Under the pieces are notes generated by a model. That model saw only the letters and a program-made list of their open reading frames with translations. It ran no database searches and was not told the DNA's origin. Positions 22,346-35,917 of a stretch of DNA of 64,000 nucleotides are shown one piece after another (position 1 is the stretch's first letter; every line of letters starts with the position of its first letter). The translations under genes and the position numbers were made by a program. Origin of the DNA: Bradysia coprophila (lineage: Eukaryota > Arthropoda > Insecta > Diptera > Sciaridae); NCBI RefSeq assembly GCF_014529535.1, contig NC_050738.1, positions 7,659,410 through 7,723,409 of the forward strand. Reading direction: 5' to 3'.

Positions 22346-24570
22346 GTCTGAATGTTGTCTGAATAACTGTGTCCATCCCTGAAAATCTTATGTAGCAACG
22401 AAAATTATTCTTTATTCTGTTAGCCAAGCGAACAGTAAATCAATTTTAACCCAAAATCGAAACTGCCCTTGAAACAAAACTAATATACAATCAAACCGAA
22501 ACGTAATAGTGATGTGGGTTCTCTGTTCCAAGACGTGTGGATGTTCGAAAGAAATTCAACAAAAATAATTGCAAAAGGTCAGTCGGTCAACGGTGGTCTG
22601 GTATGATTATTTTATGTGAATACGAATACTCTTACGTTACTTTTCATTAATATTTTAACTGGGCAATTACTCCATTCGTATACTTTCTCATTATGTGAAC
22701 GAAATTGTCGCGGTGTCAACGAAAGGATGGTTTGGACAGGTATATGTGGGTTGTAACTTAATATATTTGTAAAATTTTCATCGAAAAGAAAATTATAGAT
22801 TAGCGTATATACAGAATAGTCATGTTAGTAAAAAGCTATTTATAGCATACGACGTTCATTTAATTCTACTAATTTTGAATGACAGAAGGTTTTGGTTACA
22901 CAATGAGATGAGACAGTGTTAACGAAGGATCACATTGTTTTATATGCTTTTTTGCTTTCAATTTATTAAGCTTTCATTTTGTTCAGATTTCCTGGAATAA
23001 AAAATTTAATCGAAGAATTTTTATGATAATCCATAGCACTTTTCCAAGCATTAATACTGTGAGCCTATCACCATATCGTTTGAAGATTTGGAGGGTTACA
23101 ATAACCGTGAGCTACCGTTTGAGATTGTTATTTATCAGGGTCAATTATTGGGAATTTGATTTAATTTACCAAAAATTTACTGAAAATTTACCGAAACCTA
23201 AGCCCTAAGCCTACAAATATGTCCTATGTAAATGCTTGAAACATTAAAGGTCTATTGTGAATCTCATTCAAAGCACTTCTAATGGCCTCAGACAGAATAA
23301 TATAAATACCGAGCAATGATTGATGCGCTGTAATTTTGTTGGTTACCTTTAATGAACGAACGAAGCCGGACGTGAACTTTTTTTATTATTTCTTTTAGTT
23401 CACTTAACCATGATATATCTGGTTCCTTGAGTACAGAAGGAAATTTATTCGTAAATAAAAATTTCCTCAACCAATTATATATGAAGAATTATTTTTCCCA
23501 ATCATATCGATCAATTGCTTGTATTATAGGCACACTTAACTTACGTGTAATGTCTTAAAACACTTCTCGTGCATGTATTATGTTATGTATGGTGGATAGT
23601 CATGTCTTGTTATATCAATCAACGTAACAATCAAATTGAAAGTGGAATGTAATTTTGCTAGAGCCATTTTAACACAGTCTTCCCTACTTCCCTTTAAGTT
23701 TAACAAAATCATGTTCGTATAGCTCTTCATTGCATCCTTGTGAAAATGAATTTTTATCATCCGTTCCCCCCCATTCTTACATGTAATGTACTCACATTAT
23801 GTACAAACATTACCACTTTCAAATAAATTATGTTGTTTCCTATTATTATAACGTTTCTTGTAGGTATGTGCTTCATAAATTCATTTGGTTTGGGGTTTTC
23901 GCGTTATGTGTACAACATTTTAAGTTTGTTATAAGTGTATGCAGAAGTTCCATTCGTTTATTTCTTTTGTACTTTCATAATAGTGTTGCACAGTGCTCTT
24001 CACTGAAAACATAATAATGAGTTGAAAATCGGTATTTTATTTAATTGCTTTCGCACCTGAAATATGAGATTTATATTTTCTTTGACGATGGTAGGATTTT
24101 CTGCGAGTTAATGCTTTTTGGGGGTATATTTTTGTGAAAAGAAGGTAGGATCGAGAGCGCACGTTCTTTTTCAGAACACCATTACCATCATCATCATCAT
24201 CTAAAACACCCTAGAAATCGTTCTTTATTGCTTCAATGCTAATAAGAACATGAACAACAAAGTCTTGGAACACCAGGAACACCATAAAAATTGTGGCCAA
24301 GACCAGTTGAAGAGAGAAGACGCTCGTAGATATATTCGAACTTTGGATTGTCACGGAAATACGCGACGGGTAGCTAAAGTAGTCCGAATCAGATATTGAT
24401 CACTGGACCACGGAAAGAAAAATAAAAAGAAAAAATTTCGCCAAACTCACTTTTCTGCAAATCAATACTAAAATTTATACTAAATATGTTATGAGTGGTT
24501 AGACTAAGAATCCGTCAATCCATCGACTGTTAAGGGTCTTACGTCGAGGATAAGAGGAATAATATTCGTC

Positions 24571-24604
24571 GAGTTAAGTTAAGTTAAGTTAAGTTCGTTA
24601 AGTT
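24571..24604. repeat. AAGTT-type pentanucleotide microsatellite
   Basis: GAGTTAAGTTAAGTTAAGTT continuing to about 24604 with one CG interruption. The perfect run is about four to five units. Confidence 0.8.
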
Positions 24605-26511
24605 AGTGATTGGACAATATCGACCGAATGATCTGGGAGTTATTCTAAGAGCTCGTTCAGCAGCTCTTCGTTAAGTTTCACTGGTGACGATTTTGACACT
24701 TTTTTCATATAAAATATGTCAAAATCTTCACTTTGGGTAACGAATTTTTAGTTCCTGAACGAGCTCTAAAAAGAGTTTTTAACTGGTTTTTTAATGACAC
24801 AATGAGCAATCCTGAACCGATTTTGGAAATTTGAATTGACAGGGGATACAATTTCTGAGGTTAAGTTCGTAGAAGGGAAACATCTTTCTAATGATCTGTC
24901 AAACAAATCTTTGTCTGGTTTTTTCATGGTACTAAGTGTAATTTGGTTGGCTCTGAACTGATTTACGAAATTTTTGTTTCCTGAATTGAATAATCAAATT
25001 TATAAGATCTGGCATTGTCTCCCAATCTACGTCTTCGATTGTATATTGCTTCTTTTTACAGTTTTTAATTTGTTCCAGCTTATGCGTTCAAGGCCATAGA
25101 ATTCGCATCAGTAGGGAAAGTGCATTCATATTCTGCTTTGCAGAGGAGTCAAAAATGGACGTTTGCCCACTTCCGGTGATATTATTTCCTAATCTCTGCC
25201 TTCGATTGTATAGTTTTTGCCGGTAATTTTTAACTCATTGGAGCGAGTTTAGGCTTATGAATTTTATATGGTACTAATTTAGAGAATGGAGTTTTGAAGT
25301 TAAAATAAAAGAATATTTCAACGTCTTTTGATAATTTCATCAGTCAAGGAACCTGACCCGACCCACCCATAAGGTGGTCAAGAAAGAAAATATTTAGGAT
25401 GAAAAACCATTCGGTATACACCAGAGTCGATACCAAACGAGCTTTTTAAATTAAACTACTGGACTATAGGTTTCTTCCATCGTACGGTAAAAACGAATTT
25501 TGACAGGCCGAAAACAACCGACCGTCATCCACAGAAGCAAACATAACCGCAACTTAAACAAATTTGTTCGTTAAAACTTCAAAGTGAAGTTGTGTTGGCT
25601 TCTCTGCGGATGACGATTGACATTTTGAACGGCCTTGGAAGAGACCTATAACGTCGCATATATGAAATAGTGATTGAAATCCTAAATGTCCTTATATTGG
25701 TACTTCATTATTTTGAACATTTGATTTATATTCTAGAGTGGATTCCGAACTTGTTTTTCTCATTGCAAACATTTATAACTGTTGGATTTCTCGTAATTCC
25801 AGGAGCGATAGATGAACACAAAGAGTACAAAATATAAGAGAATTTATTAGAAAACGTTCTTTTCCTTACGATGTCACATTCAGACTGACCGGTATACTGA
25901 GTCAATGTATTAACTGAATTAGAACTAGTGAACTAGGATAATTCACTTGAACACGAAATCTAACAATAAAAGACTAACTCACAGATTAACTGTTAGAAGT
26001 AAACGTATTGCAAATTACATTGCTTAGTTTGCCAGTACAACCCAAATTATCCGACGAATTCAATTCCATTAAAAAGCCAATTACCGCTGCAATAACTTGT
26101 GTGTTGATGTTGAATAGTAGTGAACCAGAGAAGTAGTAGTGCTTACAACTTGATTGATTGAAGCATGTAAGAGTGAGTGGGAATTTTCAGTCTTTTGGTG
26201 GAAAAGAAAGGATTTTAACTAATTTTATTTTAAATAATTCAAATTAAAGTTGAAAGCGGCAGAACACTTATGTGCAGCTCCATTTTCGCCGCCTACAAGG
26301 AAAGACATTTGAAAAGCAAAATTCCAATTTTTCACAAATCTCACAACACGTCTACATCATTGTTTAAATTGTTAAGGATACGAACGAAAGTTCATTTCAA
26401 TTTAAGAGCTTCTTTCCGAAAAGTTTTAATTCATTTCAGTCGTAATACAGTGCAAAATTATCTTCCCGTATTACATATACATTTCTACAATAGATGTAAG
26501 ATGTGATATAA

Positions 26512-26534
26512 CGATGATGATGATGATGATGATG
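26512..26534. repeat. (GAT)n trinucleotide microsatellite
   Basis: About seven perfect GAT units in non-coding DNA. Confidence 0.85.
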
Positions 26535-29500
26535 TACCAATTTACACGACAAAATTTATTGTACCGGTAGCAACAAAAAAGATTAGTACACCGTCCTATT
26601 GTTTCTTATGTAATGTATTGTAGTTCGAAGTGGACTTGTGATCTTAATAAAGGGAAACATTTTTATACGGTGGGTACCTACGTAAAAATGTAAGGCTAAC
26701 CTTTTCCGTTAAATGAACTCAGTTAATCAAATAAAGGTAAAATCTCGTCTTATTACATTAGATCACTATACAACGTGGGCTTGCGGCTTGATGTATAATA
26801 CCCGAATCGTATAAATGTATAGAGAATGTAAAAGGAATGAAGCCCACAGCCTACCGAAATTGTAAATTGCGGTTATTATTCAACAAAAAAAAAAAAATTA
26901 ACGAAATGAACGTCTATATGCGCACAATAGAACATTAAATGGACTGTGCAAATGAAACGTACAACAACGTACAGTACACAGAAGTTTGCGTTAAAATTTT
27001 CGCTATCGTCCTAAATTTTACGATAATATTATTTTCTCGTTTGCGTTCTGTATTCGAAAATATGATTATTGTTACAAATTATGTCTAAATAATATATTCA
27101 AACATTTCCGTGAAAACGTATCACAGTGGGAGAGCGCCCTTCTTTTTGATTGCTTTATTAAATGCCCGGAATTCACTTTATATTTCGGCAGAAATCATTA
27201 GCTTCATAAAGAATTTTACCATTATAGTAATGTTCAAAAGTGTACAAATTTTCGAATAAATTTGGAAATTATTAGAATCTTTTATTGTTGCTATAAAAGT
27301 CAACTTATTTGTTAGAATTACTTTTCAAACTTGGGGAAACAAATATTTAATCCCTTCTGCCGCTACGTTCATCAAATTTTCAATTCACTGTTCTTGAGTG
27401 CAACTGATTTTTTTAAGATATTGAAGGGTAATATGGGGAATGGGTTAAATGCGGTAAGGTAAAGCCGATGAAATGAAAAATTCCAATCTACGAATTCCTT
27501 TTAATTGAAGCTTAGACAACTTCGACGCTCGTCATTATTCGCAACAAAAAATCTTCCACGTTATCCATCTAAAATGCACAACCTTAAATCGACCGCCTAA
27601 CATGTAACTGAGGTAGTTCGCGATAAAAATTATTCTGATTTGCTTTGGATATCGGATTTATGGCCGAAAAATTGAGCATACGGTGAACAAAGCGCCTTGG
27701 AAATGTAAGGACGGCTGTTCGTTTTGAAGTTTAGACTAAAACATATAAAAAATCGGTGTACGGAGGCTTATCGTAGAATCATTATTTGCTTGGAATCATG
27801 ACTTACGTTGGGTTGATAAATAACTTGTCAAAACTTCAATCCCACATTTGGTCGTAGTTATTTATGTATCTGTTGTTGAAGATAGTTTTTGGGCAATTAC
27901 GCGAAAGAAGTGAGATTGACTCATGAGAAAAGAGCGATGAGTTTTATGTTCCTGCGATTAACACTCTCAATTCAGCGTGGAAGTGTTGCATCAATTCTTG
28001 GTACAATTCCACCTTCCAAGAACTTGGCAGAATTATTTTATTTATAAATAATGTAAAATACTGTTAAATAACTCATTCAAATAAGAAAAGATTGACGAGA
28101 AAGTGCCTAAGATATACAACTTTTCATGCAAATTACTAGAAATATATTAATTATGGGTATTACTGTTTGTGTACACCTTTAATCTTTCACATCCAGAAAG
28201 CATATTACAGAAAAGTAGCAAATCGGCTACTTCCCGGATTTCAACTGTTTTCTTGCGTCCTGTACAAAATCTAGTACTTCGCTTGTATAAAAATATTTAT
28301 TTTTGCTCACTGTATACCACCGGAAAATTAATCATTACTTAATTGACATAATAGTCATTGCTTCTAAACATAGGCGTAATCTACTATTCCATATAAGACA
28401 ACTCTAGCTAGAACTATTTAAGTTTTGTAGTCGTTGTTGCTAACAGATGCCTAGGTCTATAACCTCCATAGGCTGTTTAGTCGTTTAGTGTGTTCTTCCT
28501 AAATTTCCAAAAATCTCTAAAGATTAAGCAGATTAAAGTTATTAAATGTAATTCCGAAAATCCGTTCCGCTAAGAATGTGAAAAACTAGTCCTTTAAACA
28601 GCGCTAAGTTTGGTGCAAAGTAGAACACCACATAGAGCTTGATAAGAGAACTTCCACCAAGTAATTTCTACGTACAATTTTTTACACTTCACATTTCACG
28701 GCTCGACAAAGTTTTATAAACTTCCCTCATAGTGAGGCATTGAAGTGTAAAATAATTAATTTTTGATTCTCAAACGAACCTATTGAATATAAACTTGGCT
28801 AAACTCGAATTTTGTTGATAATAAATCATCTGTCTGTTCCAAACAAAAAGGAAGTCTTCCAACCGAGAACAAAAAAAAGAGGTTACCAAATATATCGGTT
28901 ATTATATCCACATCACACACTTCACATTTACATGCCAATTGATTTGTATAATTCAAAATCATTTTCTCTCTCGTCAAATTAAAGTTCGTTTACCCATATA
29001 TATAAATGCGAAATCGAGATATTTGTGTAAAAAGACTTATCAGCACAAAACATGCCGTCGACAATAAGATTTACATACAGATTATTGATATTGGATTTTC
29101 ATTGGCACTTAAACCCCTTTCCGAATCGTTTTCCATTCAAAGTAACAATTGTTATACACCATTTCCAAGAGGAAAATAAAATCGACTTTCGTTCGGTAAA
29201 TTCTATGTAAATATATGACTTGAATCTGTCATTTAAGACTCTTTTATAATTGTCATTGCAATCGCAATAACTAAGTGAGATTAATGGGATTGTTGTTGGG
29301 GGTTATCACATTACAGACGTTTTGATATTCAACGAGTTTATATATAATGTACATATACACAATAAGTCTGCACATCTCTGATATCTATATTTAAAAGTCG
29401 CCTGGTAAAATTCTTGTAGATTTAGTCGCGCGTATATTTTTTGAATTATTTGGTTTCAGTAATTTTTTTTTGTATTTGAACAAACCAACGAACAAACAAC

Positions 29501-30312
29501 GTCTCTACAGTTAAAATTCAATTTAAGATTGAAGAAAATTCTTCGTGATTTCTTTGATGTTAAATGATTTTCGTATTATGCTGAGTTCAGCCAGTGATAA
29601 ATATTGTTATGAAGTAGAATGAATTATAGAAACAGAAATTTGCATAAAATATTCAACAATGTTTGAGCCTTTTTTTCCTGAAGGTAGTAGTAAAAAATCT
29701 CTTTACTAACATTTTTATTATTTGCATATACAAATTTAAATTTTTTTTCCTCAACTACCCCCGATGGAGTAATGAAATTTCAATGGGGAGGAAAAATGGC
29801 GAAAGATACAATTCATAATATTAACGCATGACATCACAAAATCTTGGTGGAGAATATGAGAAAAATTATATTTTCTTTTGTACGAAACGTTTATTATATA
29901 CACTTCTGTACGTGGAAAATTCTGTTATATTTGTCACCCCTTCCCCCATATATAGTTCAATATGGATCTTTTATAATGCGAGCGAATATTTAAGCATTTA
30001 CAATATATTTTGTAAGAATCCTTCTATGTCGATAAATTTGTTATTATGAGAATTATTCAGAGTATGTTCCGTTTTACGTTGTCCTTCTTTTGTTGGTTTC
30101 AAAAGAACATTCTGTTGTTCGAAAATAGCTACAGGTAATGTGTGAGATGAAGCTGAAAGGTGATTCCATTTGAGGGAGCAATAGAAATCTGCTGACACAA
30201 AAAATGTATTTCTATCGAGGTGCTGTCGAGGGGCAAACCACTCGATTTGCAATTGATTTGCCGATCTTCTCATCTTGATTGTTCTAACTTTTGTCAAAAA
30301 CAAGCATTTTAT

Positions 30313-30395
30313 CAACGAACTTCAAGCATGACTGGTACTCTAAATAGAGTACTGAAACTGGACAGTGTATCACACAAATTTTGGCACTGTAAAAA
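30313..30395. repeat. Two-copy interspersed repeat with a perfect hairpin, copy 1
   Basis: Shares about 83 bp with 48647-48725: CTTCAAGCATGACTGGTACT, then CTAAATAGAGTAC, CTGAAACTGGACAG, and TTTTGGCACTGTAAAAAA. Inside, GTACTCTaaatAGAGTAC is a perfect 7-bp stem with a 4-base loop. Probably the conserved part of a mobile element. Confidence 0.6.
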
Positions 30396-31094
30396 ATTTT
30401 CATCAAAATATCACTCTATGTGACAGCTGTCACTCGAAGGACTTTTGCTTGATATACGTTGATTTGATATAAGATTTTAATTGAAGTGGTTCACTGTTTG
30501 TAGTTGTCTGAGGGCTAGTTCAGGTAATCGCTTGAAAAACATTACAATTTATTTCTTCTGCGTTCAATTTTTATTCTCGAATGCAACTCATTTCTAGGAC
30601 ACCCAGAAAAAGAAAATTCAGACAATACTCCGGGTATGTGTAAAATTCGTCAGAGAGGTGCAACATACGTCATTGGCGTACACATGGACAATGTTTTCTA
30701 TACGTATTTCGATTGTCAGATTTGAATATAAGTAGGCGCTGAAACTGGCCAGTCGAAGGAAATTTTGTGCTCTTCGAAAATTTACAAAAAATTAAGAAAA
30801 TTTGAATTAATTAGTGATTGAATGGCGCAAAGTTATGAACGAGACAAAGTGAAGATGATGACCGTGAAAGGCACAAAGGCAGGTCAAATTCTTATGAAGA
30901 AGTTTCTTTTCTAAAATTATTTAAAATTGATTACCCAGTTTTTTGATAATCCAAGTCCGAGAAAAATTGTTGACTCATGATCTAGAGGTCCCCGGTTCAT
31001 TCCCGTAAGAGTCACTTTTTAATTTGAAGTATTTGCTACCAATAACTGCTAAAATAGATAATAACTAATACAAATTAGTAATTTGATGTATATC

Positions 31095-31292
31095 CACGGT
31101 AGAGTAAAGTAAACCAAGCAGGATCGCTTGATTCGACTAGGGACCTGAATTATCTAGTAGCCTTTGTGTTTTGCGAATAAAATCGATTCAATTTAGTGTT
31201 CATTTAAGTTCATTTTCATACAGAGTATTAGGTCCCTTATTTGTCGTTTCAAAAATGAACCGCTACTGCCTGGTTTATTTTACTCTGCTGTG
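31095..31292. mobile_element. About 200-bp MITE with imperfect CCAAGCAG-type inverted ends, copy 1
   Basis: The left end (CACGGTAGAGTAAAGTAAAC then CAAGCAGGATCG) is mirrored by the right end (CGCTACTGCCTGG then TTTATTTTACTCTGCTGTG), inverted repeats of about 35 bp with a few mismatches. A second copy with the same interior lies at 39209-39406 in the same orientation. The interior shares TTCATTTAAGTTCATTTTCA, a TTAGGTCCCTTATTTG-like segment and TTTCAAAAATGA. Superfamily not assigned, as no clear duplication was found. Confidence 0.75.
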
Positions 31293-33399
31293 TGTGTATC
31301 GTAAGTGAATTCAATTCATATTTTGAAATCTCTGTCAAAGCGAAATATGTCTAGCAAGTATTACATTCAAGCCCGTTGTATAACTACCTTACAACCCTTT
31401 TTAACTGGGGACACGAATGATATAAGCATAGCGCGTATGAAATTTAGTTGAGTGCATGCAACTCTTTTTTTACTGTTCAACTCATCTGCAACTCTTTTTT
31501 CCCGCATGAAACTTCTTTTGAGGGTTCACCCCTCGGGTGCTGTGTAGTGTTGTATCAAAGAAGCCAAAAAATGTAATCAATTTTCCATTTAATATTTAAA
31601 ATTGATGATAAACCAAATTGTTTCCGAATCAATCGATTCCATATCCACGTAAAATATTTACCATTGCAAACTTACAAAATTCAAAAATGTTTCGTTTCCG
31701 TATAAATCATACAAATCCATCGATTGATCATTTTCTATTACATTATAACAATATAACATTTTCTTTGCGGGAAATAACAAAACTTCCGAAATTTAAAAAT
31801 AAATCCACATAATACTTTCCAATCGTTTAGTTGTTTTATCCGAAATACACCTTTCATAGGCTCGTTTTGCTACCTTCCTTAAACGAAGGAGTAGAAAAAA
31901 AAAATTGTGTCTGTCATACCTCGTTTCGTTTAGACATTTTTATTTCACATTTTTTTTTTTGTTCAATTCATTCTAATTATAAACGAAATGCCATCGTTAA
32001 ACGATAACCATTCACTTGATTTTCATTTACTCCTCCCAGTTAAATTAAAGAAAATCATCATTCAATGCTGATTCACCGGGAAAGTTTTTAGAAACCAGAT
32101 AAAAAAAATATATTCAAACGGAAATTACACATTCACATTTTCTGCTGGCACTGCGAGTTATTTGTAAATGGTTTTTTTTTTCGTCGGTACGATTTAAAAT
32201 ATTATACATATACACCAATTGCAGTGTACGATAGCTATTTTTCATATATTAACCGAACACAGGAGCGGTATCATTTTTTTGTGAGTCTTATAATTTATGC
32301 CATTTCTTTATTATATATCTGAAAAAGCTGCCAAAAACGGTTCACAGACAGAACGTTGATAAGATAATCTTTTTTAATGGGGTAAATTTTAGCGCTCTGT
32401 TATAAATTTATGAGGGAAAGGAAAAGGATTTTTTTTCCTACGTAAAATGGCCTATGCCTTTTTTTTTGCTGTAACGCGAGCTAATTTTCTTTTTTAAAGA
32501 AAATGTCAATCTTTGTACGTTTGTGTTGCAGTGGCTGGTTTCAAAGAATGACACGTTATTATAATCTGAAATGCATGATTCAGATAATGTCCTAGCTATA
32601 ATCATATAGAATAATGGTATAATTCGGCTTTAAAATGCTTTCCCGACCAGCAGAGTCAAATTTAAATTTTATAGCGACAAAAAAAAACGTAATTCGATTT
32701 TTGCAGTTCGTTCAACAATATTTAGCTCAACGGAATAGAAGATAGGATTATTGTTTATTTCTCGTTATACTCTATGTTTTTGTTGTATCTCACACCACGT
32801 CCCCCTCTATATTTATTTCGTATTATATCCTGCAGGGCATATGTATATACGACTTGTTTCCACCATCATTCCAGGATAGAGAATATTGTTATTGAATGGT
32901 ATGATAATAGTCTACAAATTTATTTTTATTTAATATTTGAGATATAATATACATCTCGATTGACGTACTAAACAATTTGCTTGTACTCGATCGATAACTT
33001 GGAAAATTGTATTACGCTTCGGTAAATTCGGGCGGAAGCATGTCTCTAAAATACATTGTCTTATATTTTGCATAAATTTGTGTTTTATATTAATAATTTT
33101 AATTACACAGTCCTGACAATCCGATTAAGTAAATGCTGGAAATGCAGTTTGTCGGTTGTACAACATTTTCATGCTTAACACTTGTAATTTAATCTTTATT
33201 TGAAAATAGTTGCAATCAGGGGTTGTTTTGGAGCTTTACAACAATGGTACTGAGGTCATACGGATGCTTTCATGGTAAATAGGTGTTTTGGGGGCTTGGA
33301 GACATCTACGAGGAAATATGAGCACTTAAAAACTTCAACTCCGCATATCTCATCGTACATGCATTCAAATCCCCTAATAGACTCTATTTGTCCTTTTTG
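31293..33399. other. Intergenic region, nothing specific seen
   Basis: AT-rich with many homopolymer T/A runs around 31890-32800. Short open frames only. No repeat family of this window was recognised here. Confidence 0.4.
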
Positions 33400-33481
33400 A
33401 TCGGATCCCACAGTTCAAAGTATTTTTTTGAAATAGTTTTGGCTTCTAGGGTGGTACACTGTTTTCTAAAAGAATCCCTCC
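33400..33481. repeat. One-ended fragment of the long foldback family
   Basis: Ends GTTTTGGCTTCTAGGGTGGT and TTTTCTAAAAGAATCCCTC, matching the right end of the foldback at 42314-43168 (TTGGCTTCTAG, AAAAGAATCCCTC). The opposite end was not found. Confidence 0.55.
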
Positions 33482-35221
33482 AACATTTTTGGTGACTGTT
33501 CATTAAATCCCCACATCCACTCTGTGCAATGTTTTCCTAAAACCTTAGCCTAGACAAAGCCTCTTACTCTTGCAGGAGACTTTTTTTTTATGAATTACCA
33601 TCATTACAACTTAATGAAACCCTTTTACACAAAGAGTCCCTGTGTTCAATGAAACAAATTACTATATCAGCGTGGCACTACTTTCTATGCCTGAGTGGGT
33701 AGATAACACTAATTCCAGTTCCATCCCCTCGCATAGATATAAATATGAATTCGGCACTTTCCGATTTCGTAGTAAAGAATGTAACAAGAAGAAAATATGT
33801 AAAAGAAATGATAAAATGTAGGAAAATAGGCACATGGCACATTTGAATATGTAATACCATAAGAGTATAGTAGGACACGTATTCAATTTTATTTCGTTTC
33901 GAAACTGAATAATTATAAGCGTTAAAATACATGACGTTCCATTAGTGCCCACATTACATTATTTTTACACTGGATGTGTTCCAGGAGAAAATGTCGAATT
34001 TCAAAGTTTACTTCCAAAAACACTGAAAGAGCAATGGTAAATGTAATGGAATGAGCCGTATATCCAAACCTTTCTTTTGTGAATGTTGTAGAGATCGAAG
34101 CTATTATTATCGAAATATTTTATTGGTTGTTGTAGTTGGGCTTTATAATAATATCCCATCAGTATTCTTTTTATAGAAAAAGGGGCTACATCGAAGTATT
34201 ACACAACTCTAAGTCGACTAAATTACCTAGGGATTAGTGTTACACTAAAATGAAATTATATTCATTAACCTCTCAGAGCCTTGACCTTGTGGATGTGTCA
34301 TTTTATCCATCAACATTTCAACGTGTATGTGATGTGTTTGGCCAAGATGATCAGATGAGTCTCTAAGTAACAAGCTTCTAGTAGCTACTGTAAGTTAGGA
34401 AATGGGTAATTTTGTTGAATGTCATGAGGAATCCTTCTGATTTAGTATGTCCGTGTATGTTACTCCTCGATGCAGTTGAGTCATCTCTTAGTAACAAAGA
34501 CGTCATAGGTAAGCTATGAATGTTGTATATATAGACTTAACAAATGAAGTACAAGATTAAGCTATACCAAAAAATAGTTTAAACAACTTACAGATTAAAT
34601 GATTGTACTGTGACATGCTTGTGTTTATCAAAGGCCAGCCTGGTAGATTTGTGGAACAACGTTTTTGACAATGCGCTTTAGTTCATCTGTAAGACTCTCG
34701 ATGTATATGACCCAAGGTGTGAAACTGAAGAAGAGTTTATATAATTTCCACAAAATTGTCGAGGATTCCACGAATTTATTCTTAAGTTTTTTGTTGGGCT
34801 AATTTAAAGCAGAAGTGTGTTTAGATACACTGACTACGAAGAAGTTAATCAGCAGCTGAAATAGCAGCACAATTAAGATTTTTTGATCAAATTTTATCTG
34901 TGCACTGAATTTTTTGAGTATCGGAGCTAAATCTCATATTTACCTTTGAAACCCACACTCATCGATACACTTTCCATGCACGTTTGGTGTCATTAGAAAG
35001 CTAAGGCCAGTAGCAATTAGGGGAAAGAGTTGTTTTTGGTTTATTGTTTTTGTGGCTTTTCGGATGCACAAGAACCGTCAGAAGTTCGCCTAAATAATCA
35101 AACTTTTACCCATACTTTCAAGTGCTCGTAACTCGTCAGTTGTGCATTTTACCCCTATATAAGACTATTTCGCCCAAAAGCGCATGCCATTTGGTTTAAC
35201 TGTTGTTTTGCTTGAAATTGA
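33482..35221. other. Intergenic region
   Basis: No gene supported. The 33662-33952 minus-strand open frames overlap each other in two frames and look like chance. From about 34900 the sequence begins to resemble the interior of the long foldback family (for example GGTGTCATTAGAAAGCTAAG near 34988), so the fragment at 35222 may extend further left in diverged form. Confidence 0.4.
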
Positions 35222-35463
35222 TCAAAAATGCAACAACCTTTCTAACGACACCTCACACGACCTTTAACGTGTCGTGTAGCCGGAGAAATTTCCATAAGGA
35301 AAGAGTATGTCTTCGGTTTTCGATCACCTCCTCGCTAGGCAATGACGAAGTTTAAGAAAAAAATGTTTGGCTTCTAGGGACCAATACCGATCTAGGAACA
35401 TATTAAAAAGGCTACTGGAAAATGCGTCTGATTTCGGCAGGTCGTGTTTCAAAAGATTCCCTC
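35222..35463. repeat. Fragment of the long foldback family (right arm)
   Basis: In order: TTTCTAACGACACCTCACAC, GTCGTGTAGCCGGAGAAATT, TCGGTTTTCGATCACC, TTTGGCTTCTAGGGACCAAT, CTGGAAAATGCGTCTGATTT and AAAAGATTCCCTC. Each has a counterpart in the right arm of 42314-43168. No complete left arm was identified. Confidence 0.6.
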
Positions 35464-35789
35464 TTTATCCTGATTTTACACAATCTTCATACCAGTTCAG
35501 CTGAATCTATATCACGAGAATATCAATATCAATGGAGGACCAGAATATTGTGTTAGTCTCCTAATGAAAATCATGTCCTGACCGTAGTGAGTTTTCTGTT
35601 TGTCATAATGATATTTCAATTGAGTTGAAGCACTTAGGTAAATTCAAATATCACAACACATTGGCGACCTTAATCTTCACAAAATCTTGATTATTTTCTA
35701 ACAATATTCAAATACAATGACATTTGCCCAGTTTGTCCTAAGGCTAAGCTTAGCTCGTTCGTTTGAAGAGTTAATCAACAGTATGTCAC

Positions 35790-35917
35790 CAGGGCCTATT
35801 TTAGAAAAACAATTTCTAAAAATTCTAAAAAATTCCAGAAAGATTTCTTCAATTTTATATATTTTTCTGAATTAATGAGGAAGTTTTTCATATTTCTCTT
35901 CTATTAAATAGGCCCTG
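35790..35917. mobile_element. 128-bp word-array MITE with CAGGGCCTATTTTAGAAA ends
   Basis: The ends are CAGGGCCTATTTTAGAAA and TTAAATAGGCCCTG. The interior consists of variants of TTTCTAAAAATTC and ATTCCAGAAAGATTTC. The ends match the elements at 58223 and 59397. Flanking octamers (TATGTCAC, CTTCACTT) share only TCAC, so the duplication is not intact. Confidence 0.65.

Larger units (their letters stand above)
22346..31094. other. Long intergenic or intronic region, largely unassigned
   Basis: About 8.7 kb without an ORF I can support. It contains a GTTAA-type pentanucleotide run at 24571-24604, a GAT microsatellite at 26512-26534, a short ATC run near 24184, and a two-copy repeat at 30313-30395. 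A tRNA T-arm-like stretch (GAGGTCCCCGGTTCATTCCC, near 30985) has no matching acceptor or D arm and looks like at most a SINE or tRNA fragment. Nothing else is recognisable. Confidence 0.4.

Noticed and set aside
30959..31012. tRNA-like stretch
   Set aside because: An anticodon-arm and T-loop-like sequence is present, but there is no acceptor stem or D arm and the T stem does not pair fully.
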